Position numbers and translations under genes: made by a program
The notes under the pieces: model-generated
The model's input: the letters and a program-made list of their open reading frames with translations, nothing else
Database searches by the model: none
What the model was told of the DNA's origin: nothing
Shown here: piece by piece, positions 1-7,366 of the stretch
Layout of the letters: every line of letters starts with the position of its first letter
Position numbering within the stretch: the stretch's first letter is position 1
Assembly (NCBI GenBank): GCA_016783285.1
Contig: JADHWW010000130.1
Coordinates: 1 to 21,708 of the forward strand
Origin: Anaerolineae bacterium
GTDB taxonomy: Bacteria > Chloroflexota > Anaerolineae > B4-G1
Reading direction: 5' to 3'
Length of the DNA: 21,708 bases

Positions 1-932
1 TTTATATTGCCACACAGAGCACCTTGTCTGCCGATAAGTACAAAATCGCCTTCATGGGTAAATGCCGATGTAAAACCACGAACTCCATTACCCCCATAAA
101 CTAAATATGGTCCATCCTCACTGATATCAAGAGCTGTGATGCTATCGCCACTTTTCAATCGAGCAAGATATTTGATTGGTATCACTTCCCAATGCTCCGG
201 AATCTCCCCCAGCCAGGGGATGCCGGAATCCTTCATCTTTAGGTGCGACGCACTTTGGAAGTGCGTCGCACCTGGAGGCACTCCCCGAGTGACGGCTCGG
301 CTGATGAGGGCGGCGCGGCGCTCTTGCAGCAACTCAATGAGGCGGCGCTGCTCGGCGATCAGGGCGTCGAGGCGGGCGGTCTGGCGGTCGAGGAAGGCGG
401 CGATGGCGCGTTGTTCGGGAATGGAAGGAATCCAAACCGGCAACTCAGTTAGTTTGGTCGGCGCAATGGCTGGATAGCCAATGCCCTCTGAGTGTGCCAC
501 AACCGCATCCACAAAACCTTGGGATTGCACCAAGCGCCATAAATACCTGGGTTCAAGTTCGGGTCTGGGTCGTAACACAGCAAATCCTGTCGAAACAATC
601 AAGTTGTCTGGCGGATGGTCAATGTAAGCGATGGCCTTCAAGTACGTGCGAACTGTTGAAATGATGGTGTCACCATGTCGAACCTGACGGCGAGCGCGAG
701 ATGGCGCCCTTTCAAAGGGCATTTCCTGAACGTCCAGAATGTTGCCTGTGGAGTCAACATTCCCGATGTCAACGTATTGCAGACCAAAATCGGGCTCCAT
801 ATTTTCGGGGAGCGTGCCTGTATTGATGGCAGCCGCATACTTGAGCCGTCTTGCCTCCCAATGTGCCGGAATCTCCTCCAACCACTCTACGCCAGAGTCC
901 TTGTATTCGGGATAGGGCTGCCAACGGGTCAT
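1..932 (-). CDS. hsdS: Type I restriction-modification specificity subunit HsdS (3' end beyond window)
   Basis: This subunit selects the DNA target of a type I restriction-modification complex. About 310 codons are open up to the window edge with no stop. The order is a first target-recognition domain that begins with a KDSGVEWLEEIPAHWE motif, a conserved helical region (IPEQRAIAAFLDRQTARLDA, then LIAEQRRLIELLQ), and the start of a second domain with the matching KDSGIPWLGEIPEHWE motif. The second domain is cut off near its residue 90. The ATG overlaps the hsdM stop by ATGA, so the two are co-translated. A 33-bp palindrome (241-273) adds 11 codons in the linker between the central helix and the second recognition domain. 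hsdR is not visible and probably lies beyond the left edge. The family call is firm; the target sequence cannot be predicted. Confidence 0.93.
   Translation of the reverse strand, partial: MTRWQPYPEYKDSGVEWLEEIPAHWEARRLKYAAAINTGTLPENMEPDFGLQYVDIGNVDSTGNILDVQEMPFERAPSRARRQVRHGDTIISTVRTYLKAIAYIDHPPDNLIVSTGFAVLRPRPELEPRYLWRLVQSQGFVDAVVAHSEGIGYPAIAPTKLTELPVWIPSIPEQRAIAAFLDRQTARLDALIAEQRRLIELLQERRAALISRAVTRGVPPGATHFQSASHLKMKDSGIPWLGEIPEHWEVIPIKYLARLKSGDSITALDISEDGPYLVYGGNGVRGFTSAFTHEGDFVLIGRQGALCGNI
241..273. repeat. 33-bp perfect palindromic element inside hsdS
   Basis: Two 15-bp arms (aggtgcgacgcactt and its exact reverse complement) are separated by tgg. The element is exactly 11 codons long and open in frame. 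It lies in the HsdS inter-domain linker just before the second KDSG motif. It looks like a small mobile or REP-like palindrome tolerated inside a gene. Confidence 0.85.
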
Positions 933-2980
933 TCCACGATCTCCAGCAGGGCCAGGATCTTTTCCTGAGCAACGCGGATATCGGCCTCGATCTCTTCCAA
1001 CGGGCGGGGCGGTTCGTACTCGTAAAAGTAGCGGTTAAAGTTGATCTCGTAGCCCACGCGGCCAACCCCGCCGTCCTGCTCGTCGGTGTATCCCTCGTCT
1101 ATCCAGGCATCGGGCAGGTGGGGGCGCACCTCCTGGGCAAAATAGTCCTCCACCGGCCGGCCCAGCGGCACGCGCTCGTAATCGCGCAACGCCTTGTCGG
1201 GGCGGGGGCGGCCGCGGCTATCGCGGCAGATCTCGGCCTCTTCGTCCCGCTGGCTCAGCGCGCGGCGGATGGCGGCTTTGAGGTTGAGGGTGAGGTTAAG
1301 GTTAAGGTTGAGGTTGAGCGCGGCGTCGAACTTTTGGCAGTCACGGTAGACCTCGCCGGCCATTCCCTCCAGCGCAGCGACGATGGCCTCCTGCTTGCGG
1401 CACCCCTCGGCCTCCTGGGCGGCGCGGGCCTCGTCGTCCACCTTGCGCGACTGGGCCAGATTCTGGAAGGCGCGCTCCTCCCGCAGCCGGGCGACCCGCT
1501 CTGGCGTGGCGCAAAAATTTAACCGCTGGGGCTGCTCCACGCGAATCTTGCGGTAGCCGAAGGCTTGGTTGGGGAAAATCTTGACCTGTTGCTCCCCCTC
1601 AGTCCCCCCCGCTTGCGGGGGGGAAGTAAAGTCGAGGTAGAGTTGGACGATCTGTTGGCGGTGGGCCGGGCTGACGTCGCGGCGCTTGTCGCCCAACGAT
1701 TTGCGGCGCGGTTCCCAAAAGTCGCCGGCGTCAATGAGCTGCACTTTGCCTTGGCGGTGCGGGGGCTTTTTGTTGGTCAGTATCCAGACGTAGGTGGCGA
1801 TGCCGGTGTTGTAAAATAATTGTTCGGGCAGAGCGACGATAGCCTCCAACCAGTCGTGCTCCAGAATCCAGCGCCGGATCTCGCTCTCGCCGCTGCCAGC
1901 GTCGCCGGTAAAGAGGGGCGAGCCGTTCATGATGATGGCCACGCGGCTGTGGTCTCGTCTGGCCTCAAAGCGGTGGGCGAGCATGTGCTGCAAAAAGAGC
2001 AGTTGGCCGTCGCTGATGCGGGGTGTGCCGGCGCCAAAGCGCCCGCCGTAGCCCAGCCGGGCCTCCGCCTCGACGCGCACTTTGTCAACCCGCCAGTCCT
2101 TGCCGTAGGGGGGATTGGTGATCAGGTAGTGAAAACGCTCGCCCACGTGTTGGTCGTCGGAGAGAGTGCTGCCTTTCTTGATGCCCTCCGCCTCCCGCCC
2201 ATCCTTACTCTTCATGTAGAGATCGGACTTGCAGACGGCAAAAGTCTCGGGGTTGACCTCCTGGCCGTAGAGGTAGACCCTGGCCGTGGGGTTGACCTCT
2301 CGAATGCGCTGCTGGGCGATGGTCAGCATACCGCCAGTGCCGCAGCAGGGGTCATAGACCTTGACGATGAGGCCCGGCGTTTTGACGAAATCATCGTCCC
2401 CCGCCAGGAGCAGGTCCACCATCAGGCGCACGACGTCGCGGGGCGTAAAGTGCTCACCGGGGTTTTCGTTGGAAGCCTCGTTAAAGCGGCGGATCAGTTC
2501 CTCAAAAACCGCGCCCATAAGGTGGTTGGAGACGACGTCGGGGTGCAGGTCGGCCTGGGCAAAGGTCTGCACCACCTGGTAGAGCAGACCGGCCTGGTGC
2601 AGCGTCTCGACAGTGTTGCGCAGGTTAAAGTTCTCAATCACCTGGCGCATATTCTCGCTAAAGCCGTTGAGATAGTTGACCACGTTGGCATAGATGGCGT
2701 CCTGGTCGTTGAGCAGCCGTTGAAAATCATAGTGGGAGGTGTTGTAAAAGACGAAACCGGCGGCGCGCCGCAGTTGCTGGTCGAGGGCGTCGGGGGAGAG
2801 GTCGCCTTTGAACCTGTTATGAACGGTCAGGACTTTATTCTTAGTAGGAGCGAGGACGCAATCCAGGCGGCGCAGGACGGTAAAGGGCAGGATGACGTCG
2901 GGGTATTTGCTGCGCTTGTAGTGGTCGCGGATCAGGTCCGCAATGTTCCAGATAAAGTTTGTGATTTGGGCGTGGTTCAT
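929..2980 (-). CDS. hsdM: Type I restriction-modification DNA methyltransferase subunit HsdM
   Basis: This is the adenine-N6 methyltransferase subunit of a type I complex; with HsdS it forms the modification enzyme. It has 683 residues. The N-terminal HsdM helical domain (residues about 5-150) has the typical NFIWNIADLIRDHYKRSKY start. The SAM-binding motif I is DPCCGTGG (210-217) and the catalytic motif IV is NPPY (289-292), the N6-adenine type. The C-terminal part (about 540-683) keeps the family pattern RDEEAEICRD. Two stretches look inserted: a G/C palindrome at 1603-1624 (about residues 453-460) and a hexanucleotide repeat at 1279-1318 (about residues 555-568) that gives alternating Leu-Asn. 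Start: ATG at 2980, with a weak AAGG upstream and a good promoter at 3025-3052. It is coupled to hsdS by an ATGA overlap. Confidence 0.95.
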   Translation of the reverse strand: MNHAQITNFIWNIADLIRDHYKRSKYPDVILPFTVLRRLDCVLAPTKNKVLTVHNRFKGDLSPDALDQQLRRAAGFVFYNTSHYDFQRLLNDQDAIYANVVNYLNGFSENMRQVIENFNLRNTVETLHQAGLLYQVVQTFAQADLHPDVVSNHLMGAVFEELIRRFNEASNENPGEHFTPRDVVRLMVDLLLAGDDDFVKTPGLIVKVYDPCCGTGGMLTIAQQRIREVNPTARVYLYGQEVNPETFAVCKSDLYMKSKDGREAEGIKKGSTLSDDQHVGERFHYLITNPPYGKDWRVDKVRVEAEARLGYGGRFGAGTPRISDGQLLFLQHMLAHRFEARRDHSRVAIIMNGSPLFTGDAGSGESEIRRWILEHDWLEAIVALPEQLFYNTGIATYVWILTNKKPPHRQGKVQLIDAGDFWEPRRKSLGDKRRDVSPAHRQQIVQLYLDFTSPPQAGGTEGEQQVKIFPNQAFGYRKIRVEQPQRLNFCATPERVARLREERAFQNLAQSRKVDDEARAAQEAEGCRKQEAIVAALEGMAGEVYRDCQKFDAALNLNLNLNLTLNLKAAIRRALSQRDEEAEICRDSRGRPRPDKALRDYERVPLGRPVEDYFAQEVRPHLPDAWIDEGYTDEQDGGVGRVGYEINFNRYFYEYEPPRPLEEIEADIRVAQEKILALLEIVE
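1279..1318. repeat. Hexanucleotide repeat (GGTTRA)n inside hsdM
   Basis: About six to seven degenerate copies of ggttga/ggttaa occur within the HsdM frame and encode an alternating Leu-Asn run near residues 555-568. The same hexamer family recurs inside the zinc-ribbon/OB gene at 13841-13871 in the other orientation relative to the gene. Confidence 0.75.
1603..1624. repeat. G/C-rich perfect inverted repeat inside hsdM
   Basis: A 10-bp arm (tccccccccg-type: T, seven C, GC) pairs perfectly with its complement around a TT loop. In frame it encodes part of the segment PPQAGGTEGEQQ, which breaks an otherwise normal HsdM sequence just before KIFPNQAFGYR. Confidence 0.75.
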
Positions 2981-3024
2981 TGTGGCCTGGCCTTTCTACC
3001 TGACCGTGAGGCTCTGATGTTGTT

Positions 3025-3052
3025 AGTATACCCGGCTCTCAGTTCTGCGCAA
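3025..3052 (-). promoter_or_regulatory. Sigma70-type promoter for hsdM-hsdS
   Basis: Read on the minus strand: TTGCGC (3052-3047), a 16-bp spacer, then TATACT (3030-3025). The predicted start lies about 40 nt upstream of the hsdM ATG. A 14-bp palindrome aggcgaaatcgcct sits just upstream at 3072-3085. Confidence 0.6.
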
Positions 3053-3145
3053 GTATCCCTTTGCCAATTCCAGGCGAAATCGCCTACAATGTGGCGATCA
3101 CGTAGCCGAATTTCCCATATCCCCAAATGAAGAGCAGCCCTGCTT

Positions 3146-5425
3146 TCAATCCCGGAAACCAATATCATCCAGCACGACGACTCCCACCTGAGTGCGGTCA
3201 AAGACAAGGCGCACCTGCGCCAGGCCGGCGGGGTCAAAGGCGGAGTTCGCTGCAACGAAAGCCGCCAGCGGGAACTCGAAATGCTGGAACACCACCTCCG
3301 ACCGGGGCAGAGGGGACATGAACGCGGCTTTGCCGATCCGCCCTTCCAGTTGCGGCTGCAGGAACGCAAAGTGGCTCAAGGGCAGGCGGGCCACCTCCCC
3401 CGCGCTGTCCACCACTTCTACCGTCAAATCTATTGGCTTGCGTGGGCCTTTCTGCCCTTCGTCTTTTGTCTCCGGGGTGGGGTCCTCATTCGCGTCGGCC
3501 AGCGCAAAGACCAGGATGCTGTTTTGGGTCAACGTCAGGCCGCGCTCAGGCAGTTGGATCGTATAACGGGCCGTCGTCGCCGAAGCGTCCGTGTCCCAGC
3601 CCAGGTAAGCCGCGTGGTTGTCCATGTCGCCCCACTTGGCCTTTACCAACTGCTCCCGCCAGACGGCCAGGTTTTCGCCCACCTGCGCGCCGCCGGGCAG
3701 CGTCGTCGTCGCCACGTTAATGTCCTCCTGATACGTGCTGACCAGCCGTGTGCCCGCGTCCTCGTACTGGCTGATATAGATCGTGTCCGGCAGCCACTCC
3801 CGCGCCCGGCGGTGATCCCGGAAGAGGGGCCGGTAGCCTGACTCTCCGCGCAGGGTGGCCTCGAGGAACGCGCTGATATAGACCTCGGCGATGTGCTCCT
3901 GTTGCTCGGCGGGCATCAGTTGTTGCAGGTTGAACACCCGCATCAACGGCTCGAACAGGTCTTTGCGCCCCCAGGAGGTGTTGAATTGCCCGTGATTGGC
4001 CCCATAGATGTACAGACCGGCCTTGAACCAGTTCCCCCCGTCGGTGAAGCGCACGCGCGCGTACTGCCTGGCCCCCGCAAAAGAGATCACGTCCATATCG
4101 TGCGCCCCGTGCAGGACGAGGTAATTCACGTTCTCCAACACCGTCCCCCGTCCGGTCGGCTTGTATTGACTATCTATTGGCGCAATAGCCACCACCGAGC
4201 GGATGTTGAAACCGTAATCAAAGCGCACGGTCGCGTCGTCCGGGTAGTAGGGTAGATTGTTGAACGCCGCCGCCACCGCCACCGCCTCCCCGCCCCGCGA
4301 GTGGCCTATCAGGGCCAGGTTGTCCAAGTCCACCTTGTGGTAGAACGGGTTGTCCGGGATCGCGTTCCAGTCGCGCCACACCCGCAGGTGTTCCAACAGC
4401 AGCCAGCCCCGCAGGTCGTTTTCCTCTTTCAACGAACTGATCACCAGCGCGTCGGAAAAGGGAGAGAGGTTGAGGAAATTCTCGTCCACCGAGACCAGGA
4501 TGAACCCCCGGCTGGCCAGTAACTCGCCCAGGTAGGCGTAGCCGGGGTCCGAAAAGTCCTCCATCATGTGGTTGCCATGCACGATCAACACCAGCGGAAA
4601 AGGACCCGCGCCCTCCGGGTACCACACCCGCCCGTTGAGGGGCAGCGTTTCGGGGCCAAAGCCCCAGTAGCCGGTCCGCAGCCCCGTCCACCGTTCCACC
4701 AGCGCCGACCCGTCCACCGGCCCGGTGACCAGGTCCACGTCCGCGCCGTATTCCACGCGGTGGCGGTCCTGCCCGCTGCCGTAGAACAGGGTGCGCACGG
4801 TGTATGATCCCGGTTGGGAAGGATCGGGCATGGCCAGTGGTTCGACCTGCACCTCCGCGTCCGGTGGCAACACCAGCGGCGACCCATCGTCGAGCAGCCA
4901 GGCGGCGCCCAATACCAGCCCCGCTACGCCGAGCGCCAGCCCGACGACGGCAATGGATCGCCGGACCCTGGTGGCCTCCCGCCAGCCGCCGCGCGCCAGC
5001 GCCGAGAGCGCAGCCCCCAGGAGCGAGGCAACGACGATGGCGCCAAAGCCGGCCGCGAGTAAACCGAGCAACACGGGCAACACAAACAACGTCAGCAGGC
5101 CGAGCGCTGCCACCGCGCAGGCCAACACCCAGACGTAGAAAGTAGGAATACCCTTGAGGATGCGCCAGGCCAGGGTCACGAGTCCCCCGGCGAGGGCGAA
5201 CGCGGCCAGGAACAGGAGCGTGCCGGTGGCGAAACGCGCGATCCCGGCGGGGGCGAACATGCTGTAGGCCGTCACCAGCAGGATCGAGGCCAGCGCGACG
5301 AGCGCCCCCCACGCCGCCCCGCGCCACGCCCGTGGGCCGGGGGCAACGCTGTTCCATACCCGGCGCAGCCGCTCCCCGACGCGCTTGAACAAACGCTGTT
5401 TATGATCCAGTTGACTTGCTGTCAT
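3146..5425 (-). CDS. Polytopic-membrane-anchored alpha/beta hydrolase
   Basis: Predicted serine hydrolase of 759 residues. The N-terminal 180 residues hold about five hydrophobic segments (near 37-57, 65-88, 95-116, 118-142, 157-178), so the rest should be anchored at the membrane. The catalytic domain follows: oxyanion segment VHGNHMM (282-288), nucleophile elbow GHSRGGEA (Ser376), candidate acid Asp443 in HGAHDMD, and His478 in GANHGQF. This pattern resembles dienelactone hydrolase/chlorophyllase-like or PAF-acetylhydrolase-like enzymes. The last 200 residues (about 550-759) have no recognised motif and look beta-rich. The start ATG overlaps the stop of the upstream DUF6544-like gene by ATGA, so the two proteins are probably made together. 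The substrate is unknown. A weak hairpin (agcagccctgct, 3133-3144) lies just past the stop. Confidence 0.85.
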   Translation of the reverse strand: MTASQLDHKQRLFKRVGERLRRVWNSVAPGPRAWRGAAWGALVALASILLVTAYSMFAPAGIARFATGTLLFLAAFALAGGLVTLAWRILKGIPTFYVWVLACAVAALGLLTLFVLPVLLGLLAAGFGAIVVASLLGAALSALARGGWREATRVRRSIAVVGLALGVAGLVLGAAWLLDDGSPLVLPPDAEVQVEPLAMPDPSQPGSYTVRTLFYGSGQDRHRVEYGADVDLVTGPVDGSALVERWTGLRTGYWGFGPETLPLNGRVWYPEGAGPFPLVLIVHGNHMMEDFSDPGYAYLGELLASRGFILVSVDENFLNLSPFSDALVISSLKEENDLRGWLLLEHLRVWRDWNAIPDNPFYHKVDLDNLALIGHSRGGEAVAVAAAFNNLPYYPDDATVRFDYGFNIRSVVAIAPIDSQYKPTGRGTVLENVNYLVLHGAHDMDVISFAGARQYARVRFTDGGNWFKAGLYIYGANHGQFNTSWGRKDLFEPLMRVFNLQQLMPAEQQEHIAEVYISAFLEATLRGESGYRPLFRDHRRAREWLPDTIYISQYEDAGTRLVSTYQEDINVATTTLPGGAQVGENLAVWREQLVKAKWGDMDNHAAYLGWDTDASATTARYTIQLPERGLTLTQNSILVFALADANEDPTPETKDEGQKGPRKPIDLTVEVVDSAGEVARLPLSHFAFLQPQLEGRIGKAAFMSPLPRSEVVFQHFEFPLAAFVAANSAFDPAGLAQVRLVFDRTQVGVVVLDDIGFRD

Positions 5426-6264
5426 TTTGCTCCCTCCTGATACCCCTTCGCCTTGATATACTCAGAGACATCCACGTTGTAGACCACGTCCTCAATCGTC
5501 CACACGGACCAGGGCGTTCCCTCGTCCAGCCAGGTCGTGGCGGCGGGCGATGGAATCTCAATCCCCTGGAAGGTCTGCCAGCCCAGCGGCTCGTTGCGCC
5601 AGGGAATCTTGGCCTCGTCTGTGGCTTCCCGGTAGCGCATCGCCTCCATCGCGCGGATCAGCCCGGTCTGCGGATCAAACGTGATGGTGAAGGTATCCTC
5701 GCCATCCTCGAAAGGAATCACGAGGCGGGCGTTCGTGTCGTCAATCGCTTCCCAGCGCACGCGGGGATCGGTAACGAGTATAGACGGCAGCCAAAAGACT
5801 GACTCCCCCCACAGAGCCAGGTTGGCGGCCATATCAATTTTCGGCTCGTTCTCGATCACGCCGACGGGCAACTCCATGCGGGCCTGGCCGTCGAGGTACC
5901 ATTCGTTGACTTTCATCACCGGATAGCCAAAGATGGTCGCTTCAATGTAATGCCGGTAGCCCTGACCGGCGATGTAGGTGAATCTGAAGCGCGCGGGAAA
6001 GCGCAGGCCAAAGACCCGCAACTTGCCCCGTCCGCTGATCACCGCCGATTCGATGACCGGAATCTGATCTCCGATGATGGTCTCGTAGTAGCGGGCAACG
6101 GGCGCCGGTAAATCTGCCGGCAACTCGACGGTGTTCAGCGCCGGTGTCTGCTCCGGGTAGGCGGGAAAGGGTTTCGGCTGCACCTGGAGTCCCAACCAGC
6201 CGATAGCCACCAGAACCGCGAGAAGGCCGATGAGCGTTATGACTACTTTAACCACGAGGTTCAT
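5422..6264 (-). CDS. DUF6544/DUF6920-like membrane-anchored protein
   Basis: A 280-residue protein with one N-terminal hydrophobic segment (about residues 4-26), followed by a soluble, presumably extracytoplasmic domain. The pattern PAPVARYYETIIGDQIPVI, then GLRFPARFRFTYIAGQGYRHYI, then MKVNEWYLDG and LWGESVFWLPSIL, matches what I recall of the DUF6544/DUF6920 family, which has no known function. A C-terminal WTIEDVVYNVDVSEYIKAKG closes it. The start is ATG at 6264, preceded by aaggagaag at good spacing. Its stop overlaps the hydrolase start (ATGA), so it is probably a partner or accessory of that enzyme. The family assignment is from memory of the sequence pattern, so moderately sure. Confidence 0.75.
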   Translation of the reverse strand: MNLVVKVVITLIGLLAVLVAIGWLGLQVQPKPFPAYPEQTPALNTVELPADLPAPVARYYETIIGDQIPVIESAVISGRGKLRVFGLRFPARFRFTYIAGQGYRHYIEATIFGYPVMKVNEWYLDGQARMELPVGVIENEPKIDMAANLALWGESVFWLPSILVTDPRVRWEAIDDTNARLVIPFEDGEDTFTITFDPQTGLIRAMEAMRYREATDEAKIPWRNEPLGWQTFQGIEIPSPAATTWLDEGTPWSVWTIEDVVYNVDVSEYIKAKGYQEGAK

Positions 6265-6285
6265 TTTTCTTCTCCTTTCGACTAT

Positions 6286-6357
6286 CTATCCTTCCGCAAT
6301 CACGCCGATCTCAAAGCGGTAGACCGCCTGGTCGCCGCCCATCAACTCTGCGGTCAA
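6286..6357 (-). other. Possible tiny ORF or gene remnant
   Basis: A 23-codon stretch, LTAELMGGDQAVYRFEIG and a short tail, looks coding in composition. It has no ATG and would need a TTG overlapping the stop of the upstream small membrane protein. It could be the C-terminal scrap of a lost gene or a coupled micropeptide. I do not recognise it. Confidence 0.25.
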
Positions 6358-6527
6358 ACGACGAGGCCCACCAGACTGCCGAGCATCAACGCCAGCGACG
6401 CCCACCATCCCCGCGTCTTCTGGGGGATTTGGGCTGCCCGGATCAGCCGGTACTGCTCGGCCTCGCGCAGCCTGTCCTTTATGTGCTCCTCTGCCAACCG
6501 TTGAGCCAGATATGGATCGAACAACAT
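6354..6527 (-). CDS. Small tail-anchored-type protein (paralogue of 6966-7151)
   Basis: A 57-residue protein. The start MLFDPYLAQRLAEEHIKDRL is followed by a charged helix (REAEQYRLIRAAQ) and a hydrophobic C-terminus (WWASLALMLGSLVGLVV), which suggests a cytoplasmic helix anchored by a short C-terminal membrane segment. The start is set by a strong ribosome site (aggaggga) about 6 nt upstream of ATG 6527. It is clearly paralogous to the 61-residue protein at 6966-7151: both share the N-terminal PYLxQRLAEE, the core LREAEQxRLIRAAQ and a hydrophobic tail. The pair flanks the receiver gene on the same strand. The function is unknown; a membrane tether or sensor partner for the receiver is possible but only inferred. 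Confidence 0.75.
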   Translation of the reverse strand: MLFDPYLAQRLAEEHIKDRLREAEQYRLIRAAQIPQKTRGWWASLALMLGSLVGLVV

Positions 6528-6541
6528 TACTCTCCCTCCTT

Positions 6542-6955
6542 CTAAATTCGTTCCTTTCCAAATTCGTTGTTGTGTCGTCTATGGCAACAATCATTCACCG
6601 CCGCCAACAACCGTTCCGGCGGGTCGCCCTTGCTGACGAAAGCATCGGCTCCGGCATCCAGCGCCGCCTGGCGCGCCTCCGGCCGCCCACTGAGGGCGAT
6701 CACCATCAGGCCCGGACAAAGTTCGCGCAGGGTGGGCAACAATCCTTGCCCTGAGCCTGTCGAAGGGTTATCTGCTCCCAGACCGGGCAACTCCCAGTCG
6801 AGCAATACCAGGTTGGGGCAAGCCGCCTTCATCCAGTCTAACAGACCTGTGGCGTCAACGGCTTCCCCCAGGATGTGGATGCCCGGCTGCTGCTCCAACA
6901 CCAGCCGCAGTGCCGAGCGTACCTTGGATTGATCATCAGCCAATAAAACACGCAT
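6542..6955 (-). CDS. Stand-alone response regulator receiver protein
   Basis: A CheY-like single receiver domain of 137 residues with no output domain. Conserved features are the acidic pair Asp7-Asp8 (MRVLLADDQ), phospho-acceptor Asp53 (NLVLLDWELPG), the Ser switch position (VIALSG) and Lys in DAFVSKGD. An insert NPSTGSGQG (residues 63-71) in the loop after the phospho-Asp strand corresponds to a short dispersed repeat at 6744-6767. The chosen ATG 6955 has ggtgagg upstream; a TTG at 6982 would add nine residues. The basic C-terminal tail (HRRHNNEFGKER) follows the last helix. It lies between two small tail-anchored paralogues and may belong to the same transcript as the hydrolase pair. Its kinase is not identifiable; the histidine kinase at 8649-10580 is one candidate. 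Confidence 0.88.
   Translation of the reverse strand: MRVLLADDQSKVRSALRLVLEQQPGIHILGEAVDATGLLDWMKAACPNLVLLDWELPGLGADNPSTGSGQGLLPTLRELCPGLMVIALSGRPEARQAALDAGADAFVSKGDPPERLLAAVNDCCHRRHNNEFGKERI
6744..6767. repeat. Short dispersed repeat (ccttcgacaggctcaggg type) inside receiver gene
   Basis: This 24-bp (8-codon) stretch has the complement of cttcgacaggctcagggcaa, a very common short repeat in environmental bacterial genomes. It encodes the NPSTGSGQG loop in the receiver. A related, nested copy sits in ybeY at 21294-21337. Confidence 0.8.
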
Positions 6956-6965
6956 ACGCCTCACC

Positions 6966-7151
6966 TCACCGGCCGGCGACAAAACCCACCAGCCCGCTCA
7001 AGATCGCCCCTACCACATTGAACCACTCTTTCCACGCCTTCCGTGGCCCTTGGGCCGCCCGGATCAGCCGGGCCTGTTCAGCCTCACGCAGCGCATCCTT
7101 CACGCGCTCTTCCGCCAACCGTTGAACCAGATACGGATTGATGAACTCCAT
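6966..7151 (-). CDS. Small tail-anchored-type protein (paralogue of 6354-6527)
   Basis: A 61-residue protein: N-terminus MEFINPYLVQRLAEERVKDA, charged amphipathic helix (LREAEQARLIRAAQGPRKA), then WFNVVGAILSGLVGFVAGR, a short hydrophobic C-terminal segment ending in Arg. A strong aggagg lies 7 nt upstream of ATG 7151. The receiver gene starts 10 nt after its stop, so it heads the downstream gene string. About half of its positions match the 57-residue paralogue on the other side of the receiver gene. The family is not known to me. The repeated arrangement suggests a small membrane-associated partner, or a duplicated micro-gene, linked to the receiver. Confidence 0.75.
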   Translation of the reverse strand: MEFINPYLVQRLAEERVKDALREAEQARLIRAAQGPRKAWKEWFNVVGAILSGLVGFVAGR

Positions 7152-7168
7152 CGCCCTTCCTCCTTGTC

Positions 7169-7200
7169 TACTTGTTTACTTGTTTACTCACTTACTCCTC
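7169..7200. repeat. Degenerate 8-bp tandem repeat upstream of the 61-residue gene
   Basis: Four 8-bp units: tacttgtt, tacttgtt, tactcact, tactcctc. They lie in the leader just upstream of the ribosome site of the small-protein gene and may affect leader length or expression. Confidence 0.6.
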
Positions 7201-7211
7201 ACTTCCGCCCA

Positions 7212-7307
7212 CAGTGTAACACAAAAAACTCCCCGGCGCATCGGCCAACCGGGGAGTTTTGTACCTGGTCAGGTGGGTAGTCTTTTACCTGGTCAGGTGA
7301 CCAGGTG
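7212..7307. repeat. 96-bp direct repeat, copy A (with terminator)
   Basis: This copy is identical to 7930-8025 at 93 of 96 positions. It contains the terminator hairpin (7225-7260), two copies of cctggtcaggtg, and the 20-bp inverted repeat acctggtca-gg-tgaccaggt (7287-7306). In copy B the last part is the 3' end of the NarL-type regulator gene, so copy A looks like a duplicated 3' gene end plus terminator. Confidence 0.9.
7225..7260. terminator. Bidirectional-type rho-independent terminator (copy A)
   Basis: A perfect 12-bp stem (aaaactccccgg/ccggggagtttt) with a 12-nt loop and A/T tails on both sides. On the minus strand it would end transcripts from the 4-TM protein gene, whose stop is about 107 nt away. 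Confidence 0.85.
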
Positions 7308-7366
7308 TCACCTTGAGCCTGCAGCGTCCTGAGTCTCGTCGGTTTGTATCTGCTGGGTAGTCATTG

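Noticed and set aside
1279..1318. Telomere or linear replicon end
   Set aside because: The hexamer tract is internal to an intact coding gene and short, so it is a simple-sequence repeat.
1820..3130. 436-codon plus-strand open frame opposite hsdM
   Set aside because: It is antisense to a complete HsdM with clear motifs; high GC makes long shadow frames, and no domain or ribosome site supports it.
4218..5357. 379-codon minus-strand frame within the hydrolase gene
   Set aside because: It is an out-of-frame reading of the hydrolase with a Gly/Arg/Ala-rich product and no start signal.
6286..6594. 102-codon minus-strand frame over the small-protein gene
   Set aside because: It covers the 57-residue paralogue in another frame; only its last 23 codons look coding, and those are listed as a possible remnant.
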